From positions 4,216,501 through 4,280,500 of the forward strand of contig NZ_WUQX01000001.1 of the NCBI RefSeq assembly GCF_009830285.1: a stretch of DNA of 64,000 nucleotides, read 5' to 3'. Shown here one piece after another: positions 1-9,146 of this stretch (position 1 is the first letter of the stretch; each line of letters opens with the position of its first letter). Source of the stretch: Sporofaciens musculi. GTDB lineage: Bacteria; Bacillota; Clostridia; Lachnospirales; Lachnospiraceae. The notes under the pieces were generated by a model, which ran no database searches, was not told the DNA's origin, and saw only the letters and a list, made by a program, of their open reading frames with translations. Made by a program: the position numbers and the translations under genes.

Positions 1-177
1 AGAACCAACAAACTTTTCGCATATTGGCACATTCTTCCCTAAACCTGATACAATGATTTTATGACCTGTATTAATCGTTTGCATTCCTTCCTCCACCCAA
101 CGTGCGAATACATCTTCATTAAGGGAATGGATAGAAGCCTCTATTTCCTTTAGCTCATTTTCAAAATAAGCAATCAT
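1..177 (-). CDS. SIS-domain phosphosugar isomerase, N-terminal part (cut by window edge)
   Basis: The first 59 residues are visible and the rest lies beyond the left edge. An amphipathic N-terminal helix is followed by a beta strand and glycine loop reading IIVSGLGKNVPICEKFVG. This is the start of the sugar-isomerase (SIS) fold of GmhA, KdsD and related phosphosugar isomerases. The ATG at 177-175 overlaps the TGA of the upstream nucleotidyltransferase-kinase gene (ATGA), so the two are translationally coupled and probably act in one sugar-activation pathway. Substrate cannot be read from this fragment; a sedoheptulose- or pentose-phosphate isomerase would fit. Confidence is good for the fold and low for the substrate. 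Confidence 0.72.
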   Translation of the reverse strand, partial: MIAYFENELKEIEASIHSLNEDVFARWVEEGMQTINTGHKIIVSGLGKNVPICEKFVGS

Positions 178-1730
178 AACACTTCCTCCAAGTAATATAA
201 TCCGTTATAAAATGCCCCACAAATTGAATCATAATCCTGCCATGCATAGGTTGTAAGGCTGAGCCAGATGACAGCATGAAGCAGTTTAATCTCATATCTG
301 ACTGCACCAGTCAGTTCAAAAAACTTATCCTCCATATCCTCCCAACCGTTAGATTCTATGACAAGTTTCACCCCCTCGTCAGCATTTTCTCCAATATCCA
401 AAGAGAACTTCTTTAAATTGAACCTATCATAATTCCCGACAATGGAATAATATAATTTCGCCCAATCGTAGCGTTCATCTCCATATAACTCCGTGAAACC
501 AAAATACCCTCTTGGATCTATCAGTATCGGCTCTCCGTTTTCTCTCAGCATCAGGTTTGAAAAAGTGCAATCACCATGAATAAAAGAAAAATAGCTGCAT
601 TTCAGTTGTTCCAACGCATATTCCAATTTACCCTTATAAAAAAATATATTCCGGCACACCCGTCCATTCACACGAATGTATCTGTCCCGTCCAAATGGAA
701 TAAGTTCCTCAATCCGTGACAGCCGAGCCATTGTCTTGTTAAAATATGCTTCCTTTATACTAAAACTATCTTCTGGAACACCCCCAGATGTATGCAGTTT
801 CTTCAAAATATCCACAAGGTCACTTAAAATCCGATATTTTTCATCATTTTCTACGCCCGTGTCATAAATGTTCTTTCCATGTATAACTTCCATCATCAAA
901 GGGTTTATCCCATAAATATTCGGAATTCCTTTTATATGCTTTTTCTGAGCTTCTTCATACCAGGCACATTCTCTTTTAGCAAGATATTCTCCTTGGGTGT
1001 CCACTGGTTCTTTCGTCAGCATGTCACCATTCACTGTAATATGGTTAAATGGTCTCGTCTTAATATTATCAAGTTTTTCATATTCTTCCAGTAATCCAAA
1101 TTCTCTTGTTCCAGCAAGATTGACTTCTTCAAAGCACATTCCTTTTCCCTGCATCCAGCGAACCAATTCTCCGCTTTCCGGAATGCCTGATAAGGCTGAT
1201 TTATCATGAAAAAGAAAAAGACCTGCCACACCATACTCAACAGAACATTCCTCCACAAATCTACCGTTTTCATACTTCCACCTGCAAGGGAAAGTCTTGG
1301 AAATACCGATATAATCATTCAGCTGCGCTTCACAATCCCCTTTTATACTTTTCCGCCTTGTAACGTTTTCCGAATTCAGATATTCTTTAGGAAGTTCAAA
1401 TTTATCCGGCAGGATAAGATCCGACCATATCAGCATAAACGGCTCATAATCCGGAATAAGCTCTATTGCCTTTCCCACTCCCGAACTTGTCCCTGTTCCG
1501 CTTGCTTCCACTATTCTATATTTCACATCAGCGAAGCATCCCATATACTTCTTAAGAACTTCTCTCTTATAATCCGCAATGATTACAAATCTCTTATCCG
1601 GATACTTCCGAAAAAGATGAAATATCATTGGCAAATTCTCTACCGGTACAAGTGCCTTAGGTTTATTTTTTGTTAAATATCCCAGCCGCGTTCCCTTGCC
1701 GCCGGCCTGGACAATGATATAATCAAACAT
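174..1730 (-). CDS. Bifunctional nucleotidyltransferase-small molecule kinase
   Basis: A 518-residue two-domain enzyme. The N-terminal 230 or so residues are a nucleotidyltransferase with the signature GGKGTRLGYLTKNKPKALVPV near residue 11. This family makes NDP-sugars or CDP-activated small molecules. The C-terminal half resembles aminoglycoside/choline phosphotransferases: the Brenner-type catalytic loop HGDCTFSNLML sits near residue 388 and the metal site DPRG about 20 residues later. The architecture suggests phosphorylation and nucleotidyl activation of the same compound by one polypeptide. It overlaps the SIS isomerase gene downstream and starts 5 bases after the upstream glycosyltransferase stop. 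The substrate is unknown; a heptose or other sugar, or a choline-like alcohol, are all possible. Confidence 0.78.
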   Translation of the reverse strand: MFDYIIVQAGGKGTRLGYLTKNKPKALVPVENLPMIFHLFRKYPDKRFVIIADYKREVLKKYMGCFADVKYRIVEASGTGTSSGVGKAIELIPDYEPFMLIWSDLILPDKFELPKEYLNSENVTRRKSIKGDCEAQLNDYIGISKTFPCRWKYENGRFVEECSVEYGVAGLFLFHDKSALSGIPESGELVRWMQGKGMCFEEVNLAGTREFGLLEEYEKLDNIKTRPFNHITVNGDMLTKEPVDTQGEYLAKRECAWYEEAQKKHIKGIPNIYGINPLMMEVIHGKNIYDTGVENDEKYRILSDLVDILKKLHTSGGVPEDSFSIKEAYFNKTMARLSRIEELIPFGRDRYIRVNGRVCRNIFFYKGKLEYALEQLKCSYFSFIHGDCTFSNLMLRENGEPILIDPRGYFGFTELYGDERYDWAKLYYSIVGNYDRFNLKKFSLDIGENADEGVKLVIESNGWEDMEDKFFELTGAVRYEIKLLHAVIWLSLTTYAWQDYDSICGAFYNGLYYLEEVL

Positions 1731-1735
1731 AATTA

Positions 1736-2869
1736 TTACCCATAGGGCATATATTGTTGAAAATCAATGATATTTCCTACAAAATTCATTTTAATAAGAT
1801 CTTCGTATGCCCATTTCGTTGAAGCGAGAATCACTTTTGCATTATTAAGTACATCTTCCGTATGGAAAATTTTGTTGCCATACTCTGTGTTTTTTCCTAT
1901 ATCAGTATTAACACTGTCACATATGCCGTCTATTTTTACACTATGTCTGCTAAAGAAATCTTCAAGGCTCTTTCCTCTTCTTCCCATTCCCCAGATATAA
2001 CATTTAGAGTCATACTTCCGCATAAGCTGCAATATCTCCTGTTGTCTATATTCCATTTGTTCTTCAAATGGAATATAAGCCTTCATTCTCTCTGTGATAA
2101 TTTTATGGTATTTTCCATTTGTATCAAAATCCAGTGCTTCAAGCAGTTTCTTTTCTATATCCCATTGAACCTTTAATTTTTCTTTATTTTTCAACACATC
2201 ATTCGTCCATGACCCTGTGGCATATCTTCTGTAAACAGCCATCTTTTTATCAATATAGAATATCCCACCGCGCAGAGAACCTTTTATCTGTATCACATAG
2301 TCCAACGGCGTGATCTTTTCAAATTCCAACAGGTTCTCATACATCTGTCTCCTAAAAAAAATCCCAGCTGTTACAAGATATTGTCCTCCGCCCAAAATCA
2401 CGTTTTCTGTAGATAAAATACCATTTCCTGTCCTGGGGCGAATTTGACTTATCTCTCTTTTTCCATCCTCTGTAACTGTACATCCCCAACATGCGCACAT
2501 ATCACATTCAGGATGATTTTCCAAGGCATCTCGCTGTAGTTGAAGTTTATTTTCATCAATCCAGAAGTCGTCCCCTTCACACATAGCAATATACTTCCCT
2601 TTTGCAATATCCTTTATCACCTCCGTGATAAAATCCGCACCCTGGGAATATTGATTCTTCTGTTCATAAATTACCTTGATTTTTTCCGGATAAGCGGTGA
2701 CATACTTTCTTATAATATCAACTGTACCATCTGTCGATACATCGTCGTGAATGATAATTTCGTAATCAAAGGATGTTTTTTGCACAAGCATACTCTCAAT
2801 AGCCTTTTCCAGATAGGATTCCTGATTATATGCGTTGCATATTATACTGACTTCATATGACTTTCCCAC
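1736..2869 (-). CDS. Glycosyltransferase family 2 with C-terminal Rossmann-like domain
   Basis: A 377-residue protein with a GTG start directly after the TAA of the radical SAM gene. Residues 5-230 form a GT-A glycosyltransferase: a nucleotide-binding strand SIICNAYNQESYL, an acidic loop HDDVSTDGT, and a CEGDDFW motif near residue 97 that should hold the divalent metal and donor. About 90 C-terminal residues form a separate small Rossmann-like unit beginning KCYIWGMGRRGKS, which recurs on other enzymes of this cluster. The protein probably adds a sugar to a surface glycan or glycoconjugate in the cytoplasm. No transmembrane segment is evident. Donor and acceptor are not inferable. Confidence 0.82.
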   Translation of the reverse strand: MGKSYEVSIICNAYNQESYLEKAIESMLVQKTSFDYEIIIHDDVSTDGTVDIIRKYVTAYPEKIKVIYEQKNQYSQGADFITEVIKDIAKGKYIAMCEGDDFWIDENKLQLQRDALENHPECDMCACWGCTVTEDGKREISQIRPRTGNGILSTENVILGGGQYLVTAGIFFRRQMYENLLEFEKITPLDYVIQIKGSLRGGIFYIDKKMAVYRRYATGSWTNDVLKNKEKLKVQWDIEKKLLEALDFDTNGKYHKIITERMKAYIPFEEQMEYRQQEILQLMRKYDSKCYIWGMGRRGKSLEDFFSRHSVKIDGICDSVNTDIGKNTEYGNKIFHTEDVLNNAKVILASTKWAYEDLIKMNFVGNIIDFQQYMPYG

Positions 2870-4249
2870 TTATCTTTCTCCAATCAAATCCATAATTTTC
2901 AATATGTTACCTCTGTAGCCCGCTTTGACAAGCATCGCTTTAATCACATCCTCACTCCAATGTAATGCAATAATCACCGTTACATCCTTGTCAAGATCCC
3001 CAAAATGGTTAATCCCATAAATAGGGACGCCTGCATATTTTAGTCCGTCCATCTTTCTGTCAAGACAATATACGATTTCATAATCATTTTGAAGGCGGCT
3101 TACAAGAGCTTTCCCTACGACTGTCATTCCGTATATGGCAATTTTTGTTCCAGCACAATATTTTTCAACCCTGCTTAAAAAAAACTCCTCACAAAAAATT
3201 CTGGTCATAATGGAAAACATTGTCCTTGTTTTCACATATGGCTCTGGTCCCAGCCCACTTTCTCTTCCTCCGCCCCAATCATGAACCTTCGGATGAAAGA
3301 ATATGGGATCCTTCATCACTTCCAAAAAGTCATTATGATGTGGATGATAAACATTACGCACATCCATGAGCCATTCTCTCATACCAGCTTCACTCCATGG
3401 ATCAAAAGGACGCAGGCGGACACTGTCCGCTCCAAATTCTTCAATACATCGTCTGGCAAATTCCGGCAGCTGTTTATAATTTTTATCCTGATAAACGGTT
3501 GCTAATTCCAAATAATTGATGACTCCTTTTTCTCGAAGTGATTTGACATATCGTAAATTATCTATCAGCTTATCTATTGATTGTTTAGTTCCCGACAATT
3601 CCTGATATATATCATTCTCAAAACTAAGCACCGTAATTGCTACCGAAAGCTTATATTTTCCAAGATTGGCTATTTGCTTCCAGTGTGCTTCATCAAATAG
3701 GGAACCGTTTGTTTCAAGTGTTACGGATACTTCATCGGGATCGGCCAAGGGACGCCACTCAGAAAGAAGCTTGAGTATATGCTTGCTTACAAACAATTCC
3801 CCAAGTCCATTTGCACTTATATGTTTCACATGAGGCAATGCCTTTTTAAGTTCCATATCAATTTTTGTATACTTATCTTCCAGCAATTTGGCATCCAATT
3901 TTGCCATGCAGTCAGGAATACCACACATCTGACAATGATAATTACATACATTTTCATAAGCTAGATACAAAGCTTCTGGAAATCTTGGAATTTCATCAAT
4001 ATCAATGGAAACTGTATCAACCGTATCGTTAGCGACATAAGGACACTGATTCGGATTACAATTAGAATGATCACCACAGGCATGCATTTCCTGTATCAAT
4101 CTCGCTTCTTCACTATGATAAATCTCATCCAATGAATTTTTAGTAAGATAGCCTATGACACCGCCATCTCTGAGCCAGCTACATAATCTTACTGCACCAT
4201 CCTCATTCATTACCTGTATAAATTTAATTGCACGTTCACATAACCTCAT
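2870..4249 (-). CDS. Radical SAM protein with C-terminal Rossmann-like domain
   Basis: The chosen ATG at 4249-4247 has GGGAG eight bases upstream; an in-frame GTG lies at 4273. The radical SAM cluster motif is CNYHCQMC (CxxxCxxC), about 102 residues from this start, followed by a partial TIM barrel. A cysteine-rich stretch (CGDHSNCNPNQC) precedes it and could bind a further metal centre. The last 90 residues repeat the small Rossmann-like module seen on neighbouring enzymes (KIAIYGMTVVGKAL). It sits between the GT2 gene and the DAHP synthase gene with minimal spacing. It resembles AdoMet enzymes of polysaccharide loci that modify sugars, but the reaction cannot be assigned. A peptide-modifying role is less likely because no obvious precursor lies beside it. 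Confidence 0.78.
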   Translation of the reverse strand: MRLCERAIKFIQVMNEDGAVRLCSWLRDGGVIGYLTKNSLDEIYHSEEARLIQEMHACGDHSNCNPNQCPYVANDTVDTVSIDIDEIPRFPEALYLAYENVCNYHCQMCGIPDCMAKLDAKLLEDKYTKIDMELKKALPHVKHISANGLGELFVSKHILKLLSEWRPLADPDEVSVTLETNGSLFDEAHWKQIANLGKYKLSVAITVLSFENDIYQELSGTKQSIDKLIDNLRYVKSLREKGVINYLELATVYQDKNYKQLPEFARRCIEEFGADSVRLRPFDPWSEAGMREWLMDVRNVYHPHHNDFLEVMKDPIFFHPKVHDWGGGRESGLGPEPYVKTRTMFSIMTRIFCEEFFLSRVEKYCAGTKIAIYGMTVVGKALVSRLQNDYEIVYCLDRKMDGLKYAGVPIYGINHFGDLDKDVTVIIALHWSEDVIKAMLVKAGYRGNILKIMDLIGER

Positions 4250-4289
4250 ACGTATTTCTCCCAATAATATCACTTTGTATTTACATTCA

Positions 4290-5318
4290 TCATGCTATTT
4301 TATCCTGCAAATTTAAGATTAACGACTTCGTTCTTTTCCACCCAAGGCATGGATCTGTTATAGATTTTCCATAGACCCCCTCACCCACCAGCTGCGCGCC
4401 ATCCTCAAGATAGCTTTCAATCATAACGCCTTTAACCAACTGATTAATCGACTTACTTCGTCTGCATGACTGAAATACATCCTCAGCTATCCTACATTGT
4501 TCCATATACTGCTTATTTGAGTTAGAATGATTGCAATCTATAATAACCGACGGATTCCTGAGATTTTGTCTGTAGTATGCATCATGCAGTCTCATCAAAT
4601 TTTCGTAATAATAATTAGGCACATTTTCTCCTGCAATATTGATATACCCGCGTAATATAGCGTGGGCATATCTATTTCCCTCAGTTTCTGCTTCCCAACC
4701 ATTAACCAAAATCCTCTGGCTTTGCTGTGCTGCTGAAACAGCATTCAACATCACAGAAATATCTCCGCTAGATGGATTTTTCATTCCAACCGGAATCTCT
4801 AAGCCACTTGCTGCAAGCCGGTGTTCCTGATCCTCCACCGACCGTGCACCAACAGCCGCATATACGAGCAAATCTGATACATATGAACATAAACTTGGGT
4901 ATAACAATTCATCCGCAGCATACATCCCCGCCTCTTTAATTATGCGTTGATGAAGTTCCCGAACTGCTATGATTCCTGACACCAAATCATCATTCCTGCT
5001 GGATGGTTTAGGACGATGGATCATTCCCTTATACCCATCGCCTCTTGTTCTTGGTTTACCGGTATATACTCTCGGAATTAATAAGAATGTATCTTTAACA
5101 CGAGTTTGAAGTTCGCTCAGCAAATATACATATTCAATAACAGCATCTTCCCTGTCTGCCGAACAAGGACCTACAATTATTATTTTTTTTCCACATTTTC
5201 CAGCAAGTATTTCACGCATCTCAAACAGCAGGTTTTCTCTCTTCCTCTGCTCCTCTTTAGAAATACAATATTTACTACATAATTCTTCAACTTGCGGTAT
5301 CTTCTGAATCAGCTTCAT
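4290..5318 (-). CDS. 3-deoxy-7-phosphoheptulonate (DAHP) synthase, class I
   Basis: A 342-residue member of the AroF/G/H family, which condenses phosphoenolpyruvate with erythrose 4-phosphate. Diagnostic segments are IIIVGPCSADRE near residue 45, RVYTGKPRTRGDGYKG near 84, PVGMKNPSSGDI, VIIDCNHSNSNK near 258 and GVMIESYLEDGAQ. These contain the metal ligands Cys, His, Glu and Asp and the PEP-binding residues of the family. What is odd is its location: it lies inside a glycan cluster, 20 kb from aroA-tyrA, flanked by a radical SAM gene and a Gfo/Idh oxidoreductase. It may feed a dedicated 3-deoxy-heptulosonate or aminoshikimate-like branch instead of general aromatic synthesis. The class I DAHPS family call is strong; the physiological role is inference. 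Confidence 0.9.
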   Translation of the reverse strand: MKLIQKIPQVEELCSKYCISKEEQRKRENLLFEMREILAGKCGKKIIIVGPCSADREDAVIEYVYLLSELQTRVKDTFLLIPRVYTGKPRTRGDGYKGMIHRPKPSSRNDDLVSGIIAVRELHQRIIKEAGMYAADELLYPSLCSYVSDLLVYAAVGARSVEDQEHRLAASGLEIPVGMKNPSSGDISVMLNAVSAAQQSQRILVNGWEAETEGNRYAHAILRGYINIAGENVPNYYYENLMRLHDAYYRQNLRNPSVIIDCNHSNSNKQYMEQCRIAEDVFQSCRRSKSINQLVKGVMIESYLEDGAQLVGEGVYGKSITDPCLGWKRTKSLILNLQDKIA

Positions 5319-5333
5319 TCCATATGTATCCTT

Positions 5334-6515
5334 TCACAATTCTACCGGTGCTTTTAATTCCGCGGACATATATGCGGCATATATGATTTTCACGGTATCA
5401 TAAGCCAGTTCAAATCCTGATTTCGGCATCCTGTGATAATATGCAGATTCTATAAAATCTCTCATTTCGTCCGTGTACCCACGAATAATTTCATCTTCAA
5501 GAAATGGATAATTCCATCCACTCTTTTGCGGCAGCATTTCTGACAAATAAACATCATTAAGGTTGTCTTCATCCAGAAAATATGTTTCCATCAAGTTAGA
5601 CATTGTAAGCCTGCAATTAATAGCGGCATCATTACAATACAACTCAATATAGTTTTTACTGCCGCCTAGCAAGGTATCAGTAGCCATGACGACTGCTTTT
5701 GATTTATCTGAAAAAGATAATATTATTGTTCCAAAATCTTCAACATCATTCGGTCTTGCTGCAATATGACGATGTTCATATTCAGACAACTGTGTTGTAA
5801 TCGTTTCCATGTCGGCGTAAACGCTTTCAACCTTTATTTCCATATGTCTTGCCTCGGCTTCAACTGATTTAAGCCATAGAATTGCCGTAAGCGGATGCGC
5901 TCCCGTACGTATGAATGTACCGCCTCCTGTTTTGCTCCATTCTCCGGCCACAGGCGAACTGGATCCTTTCAGGCTTTCCTCACCTTTTGCAAATAATATC
6001 CTGCTTTTTTTCTTCTTTATAATTTCTGCTGCTTTAACAACTGCGGGGGCGTAAACAAAATTCTCAGCATACATAAAACAGCCTTCTGCATTATTAACTA
6101 TATTTTGGAGACGATTGAGCCTTTTTATAACAGCATCATACATCTGCACCTTCGATACAGTTTTTCCTATAGGTGCCAGATCCCCTTCCACTCCAAAAGA
6201 TCCACTGAGCGGTTTCTCACAGATTACATGTTTCCCTGCCTTCATCGCCCTCTCTATCATCTCCTCGTGGACATAGGGAGGAGTACATATATCAATTACG
6301 TCAATCTCAGGATCTTCTATTAAATCATTGAAATCAAGGGATGCATTTATAAAACCATACCTATCCTTCATTCCGTTCACCTGTTCAAAACGCCTTGCTG
6401 AAATATGCTTATAACAAACGGGCACACCACTGAAGCGCTTCAAAGCATTCATATGTAACTCGGTAGCTCTTCCTGCACCGGCCACGCCTAGACATATTTC
6501 TCCCTTTGCATTCAT
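5334..6515 (-). CDS. Gfo/Idh/MocA family NAD(P)-dependent oxidoreductase
   Basis: A 393-residue protein. The N-terminal Rossmann fold has CLGVAGAGRATELHMNAL at the dinucleotide site, DVIDICTPPYVH at the second half, and the family signature CEKPL near residue 99. The C-terminal half is the alpha/beta substrate domain, with a TGAHPLTA segment carrying the usual active-site His. AGAAGGAG lies just upstream of the ATG. Family members oxidise or reduce sugars, inositols or sugar-like acids. Its place between the DAHP synthase and an ATP-grasp gene suggests it acts on a shared small-molecule intermediate. The substrate is unknown. Confidence 0.85.
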   Translation of the reverse strand: MNAKGEICLGVAGAGRATELHMNALKRFSGVPVCYKHISARRFEQVNGMKDRYGFINASLDFNDLIEDPEIDVIDICTPPYVHEEMIERAMKAGKHVICEKPLSGSFGVEGDLAPIGKTVSKVQMYDAVIKRLNRLQNIVNNAEGCFMYAENFVYAPAVVKAAEIIKKKKSRILFAKGEESLKGSSSPVAGEWSKTGGGTFIRTGAHPLTAILWLKSVEAEARHMEIKVESVYADMETITTQLSEYEHRHIAARPNDVEDFGTIILSFSDKSKAVVMATDTLLGGSKNYIELYCNDAAINCRLTMSNLMETYFLDEDNLNDVYLSEMLPQKSGWNYPFLEDEIIRGYTDEMRDFIESAYYHRMPKSGFELAYDTVKIIYAAYMSAELKAPVEL

Positions 6516-6530
6516 TATTTTTCGCTCCTT

Positions 6531-7709
6531 CTAATTAACTTTGCAATTTATCAGTTCATCAATTCTTCTGATGTATCTTTCTTTTTCTTCAGCATTGTGA
6601 AAATAAAACTGTATCAACCCAAACTTTTGATACATATAATCATCAATAACCGTCCCGGAATCATCATACTCCATGATATCAATTATATTTTTCTTAAATT
6701 CATCCGCCACATGATACCCCTGATAAATTCCGTTTCGATTGCTCATGATTGCATGGTATCCATATATTTTATCTGGTATTTTGGGGACAGGAATTCCACG
6801 GCAATCCTCTCCCGCTTCCGCACGTATAATCCAATCCCTCCAATCAATACCTGATGCTCTCGAAGCCGCTGTTGTACAATTATTCCCTGGCATCCTGCGC
6901 ATCATCTCTATAATCCAGAATTCACCCTGACATTCTATGTATTGCAAATGCAACAAACCGTCCACCAATCTCAACTTCCGAGCCACCTTTTCCACTTCTG
7001 GAAGCAGCCATTTTATTGCTATTTCCCAGTTGTCAGCCGGAGATACACCGGTATTGGTAAGGTATTTATTTACATAGGAATAATCGTTCAGCGTTGCATA
7101 GGCCACTACGCGCTGATCAATGATAAATGTGCTCAGACTATGTAGTGTGCCTTTTATATAAGGCTCCACAACAATCCTTCCATCCCTTGACATTGTGAAT
7201 GCCCTCATAACTGCTTTCTGATAGGCTTCCGAATCACAAACAGTTGATACTCCTTTCCCACCCGCCTGGTCTGACGGCTTGACTATGAGCGAAATACCAT
7301 CCTTTATCCCCTGTCCCAGCGCCTCCTCCACGCTCTCATAATAATGAGCAGCAGGGGACTTAATACCGACTTCTCTCGCAAACTGCTTAAATCTATCTTT
7401 CCTGTGAATGATCTGTGCATTCTCATAAGTATCATGTCCTCCCAGGCCCAGCCTTTCGCCCATATATGCTGCAACAAGCGCACAATTATCCGAACAGCCC
7501 TGACTGATTGCTTCTATTTTCAATTTCTCTGCAAGTCTTACTATACCTTCATAATCAGAATAATCAAACGGGGCGTATTCATCTGACGCCTTATGTCCTG
7601 GAGCAGCCGCATTATTTCCGGTGGTTATCACATAATAACCTTGCTCCTGAGCAGCCTGGATCAATGGTATTTCAAAAACACTGGCGCTCAACATTAACAG
7701 TTTTTTCAT
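6531..7709 (-). CDS. ATP-grasp family ligase
   Basis: From the preferred ATG at 7709 (MKKLLML, with GAAAGG about nine bases upstream) the protein has 392 residues. An earlier ATG at 7745 overlaps the stop of the upstream gene and cannot be excluded. The N-terminal pre-ATP-grasp fold (MLSASVFEIPLIQAA) precedes the ATP-grasp core. SLIVKPSDQAGGKGVSTV is the phosphate-binding glycine loop, and the later segments FWIIEMMRRMPGNNC carry the expected metal-binding acidic and asparagine residues. Such enzymes form amide or peptide-like bonds by way of acyl phosphates. In this locus it could couple an amino acid or amine to a sugar acid. The partner is not identifiable from sequence. Confidence 0.82.
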   Translation of the reverse strand: MKKLLMLSASVFEIPLIQAAQEQGYYVITTGNNAAAPGHKASDEYAPFDYSDYEGIVRLAEKLKIEAISQGCSDNCALVAAYMGERLGLGGHDTYENAQIIHRKDRFKQFAREVGIKSPAAHYYESVEEALGQGIKDGISLIVKPSDQAGGKGVSTVCDSEAYQKAVMRAFTMSRDGRIVVEPYIKGTLHSLSTFIIDQRVVAYATLNDYSYVNKYLTNTGVSPADNWEIAIKWLLPEVEKVARKLRLVDGLLHLQYIECQGEFWIIEMMRRMPGNNCTTAASRASGIDWRDWIIRAEAGEDCRGIPVPKIPDKIYGYHAIMSNRNGIYQGYHVADEFKKNIIDIMEYDDSGTVIDDYMYQKFGLIQFYFHNAEEKERYIRRIDELINCKVN

Positions 7710-7744
7710 AAATAAATACCTTTCGTAAATCATTTCCCTTTCCA

Positions 7745-9031
7745 TCAGGATTTAAATATTGGTTCATACACACTTTCATACACCCACACATAATTCTGAA
7801 AATTTACCGAAGCCAGTTTTTCCTTTATTTCAGAGACAAATTCATCTTTTACAGCAATTACAATAAAACTATCCGCTTCATGGTTATTGATAAAATCAGA
7901 TAAACACATAACATTTAATCCTCTCAAAGAATTTTCTCTCCGCTGGCCATCTGAAACAATCACACCATTTATTTTCATTTTATCAGGAGCTATTTCAATC
8001 AGAAATTTTGCCGCAAGTCTTCCTGCACCGTAGATATATACTAATTTTCCCTTTGCACACTCCCAATACGCCCCTTCTGGATCCCAAAAATAGAATCTCT
8101 CTCTTTGCTGACTCAATATATAATCCTTCCACTCATCGCAGCATGTATCTGCTAATTGCTGTAACAACTTTCCAGCCTCATAATATGATTTAGAATTAGA
8201 TAGAATATATATAGATGCTCTCCTTATTCTTTCTCTGATGCAGTCACTAAAAAAAACATGCTTCGTATAACTAGTATACCTGTCGATTTCACGAAACAAA
8301 TCTATGTATCCGCTGTAGTACATAGCCATTTTCAGGAAATCATTTTTCAGGAATCTAACTGACCACGATTCTGCTGTCATTTTATTATAGACCGACATCA
8401 CACGATTCAAAAAGTATACATTTCCCCTTCCTGCTAGATAAAATTCTAACGGTTCATCTCCTGTTGGAGCATTTCTGAAGAACGGAGGCATTTCCATATA
8501 TAAGTCTTTCCTAAACAAAAAAGAGCTGGTAGGAATCTCCCATTTCTTGAACATGGATTCATATGGAACATTGCCTTCATATCCATAACCCATGGATCTG
8601 GCGTCTCTTTCTCCAGTCCAATTAGGAGGATACTGAAGAAACGCCTTGTGACCTATGAGAGAACACTCTGGATGTTCTTCCATATAATCAACCTGAAGTT
8701 GTAATTTATCTTCATCAACCCATGCGTCATCACCTTCGCAAATAGCTATGTATTTCCCTTTTGAAAGAGGAGCCAAAATATCATACAAATAATCAATTCC
8801 CTTACCGTATTTATTTTCCTTTTCATAGATCACTTTTATTATTTGGGGATGATGCTGTTCATAATCTCTTAATATTTCTGCAGTACCGTCCGTTGATGCG
8901 TCTTCATGAACAAGAATCTCATATGTAAAATTTGTCTTTTGCATCAAAAACCCTTCCAACGTATCCCTGATGTAATTTTCATGGTTATATGTCATACAGA
9001 ACACAGAAACCATAATCTCATTATCACTCAT
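7745..9031 (-). CDS. Glycosyltransferase family 2 with C-terminal Rossmann-like domain
   Basis: A 428-residue homologue of the glycosyltransferase at 1736-2869. The GT-A core shows VFCMTYNHENYI, VHEDASTDGT and CEGDDAWVDED, the last being the metal and nucleotide motif. A long helical middle region follows. Residues from about 335 form the cluster-typical Rossmann-like unit beginning LVYIYGAGRLAAKFL. The stop overlaps an alternative start of the ATP-grasp gene by one base (TGATG). Upstream, about 95 bases separate it from the first FkbM gene. It probably transfers a sugar during assembly of the cluster 1 product. Confidence 0.82.
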   Translation of the reverse strand: MSDNEIMVSVFCMTYNHENYIRDTLEGFLMQKTNFTYEILVHEDASTDGTAEILRDYEQHHPQIIKVIYEKENKYGKGIDYLYDILAPLSKGKYIAICEGDDAWVDEDKLQLQVDYMEEHPECSLIGHKAFLQYPPNWTGERDARSMGYGYEGNVPYESMFKKWEIPTSSFLFRKDLYMEMPPFFRNAPTGDEPLEFYLAGRGNVYFLNRVMSVYNKMTAESWSVRFLKNDFLKMAMYYSGYIDLFREIDRYTSYTKHVFFSDCIRERIRRASIYILSNSKSYYEAGKLLQQLADTCCDEWKDYILSQQRERFYFWDPEGAYWECAKGKLVYIYGAGRLAAKFLIEIAPDKMKINGVIVSDGQRRENSLRGLNVMCLSDFINNHEADSFIVIAVKDEFVSEIKEKLASVNFQNYVWVYESVYEPIFKS

Positions 9032-9093
9032 AATACTTCCTCATTTATCATTCTGAAATTTTGTTATCTATTCTTGGAACTCTTGCAGCTGAA

Positions 9094-9146
9094 TTGATTG
9101 CTTGCTTCCGAAGCAAATCAACCATATTAATATACATATAATATGG
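9094..9146. repeat. Two adjacent inverted repeats between the GT2 and FkbM genes
   Basis: Bases 9094-9121 form an imperfect hairpin (arms TTGATT and AATCAA around TGCTTCCGAAGCA). Bases 9122-9146 form an 8-bp perfect palindrome with arms CCATATTA and TAATATGG that overlaps the stop of the FkbM gene. There is no U-run after either, so they may be mRNA processing or stability elements rather than a terminator. Confidence 0.35.

Noticed and set aside
2870..4249. Radical SAM peptide (RiPP) maturase with the 53-residue ORF as precursor
   Set aside because: The small ORF lies 16 kb away next to the propeller gene, has one Cys and no leader-core pattern. The radical SAM protein lacks a clear RRE or SPASM domain.
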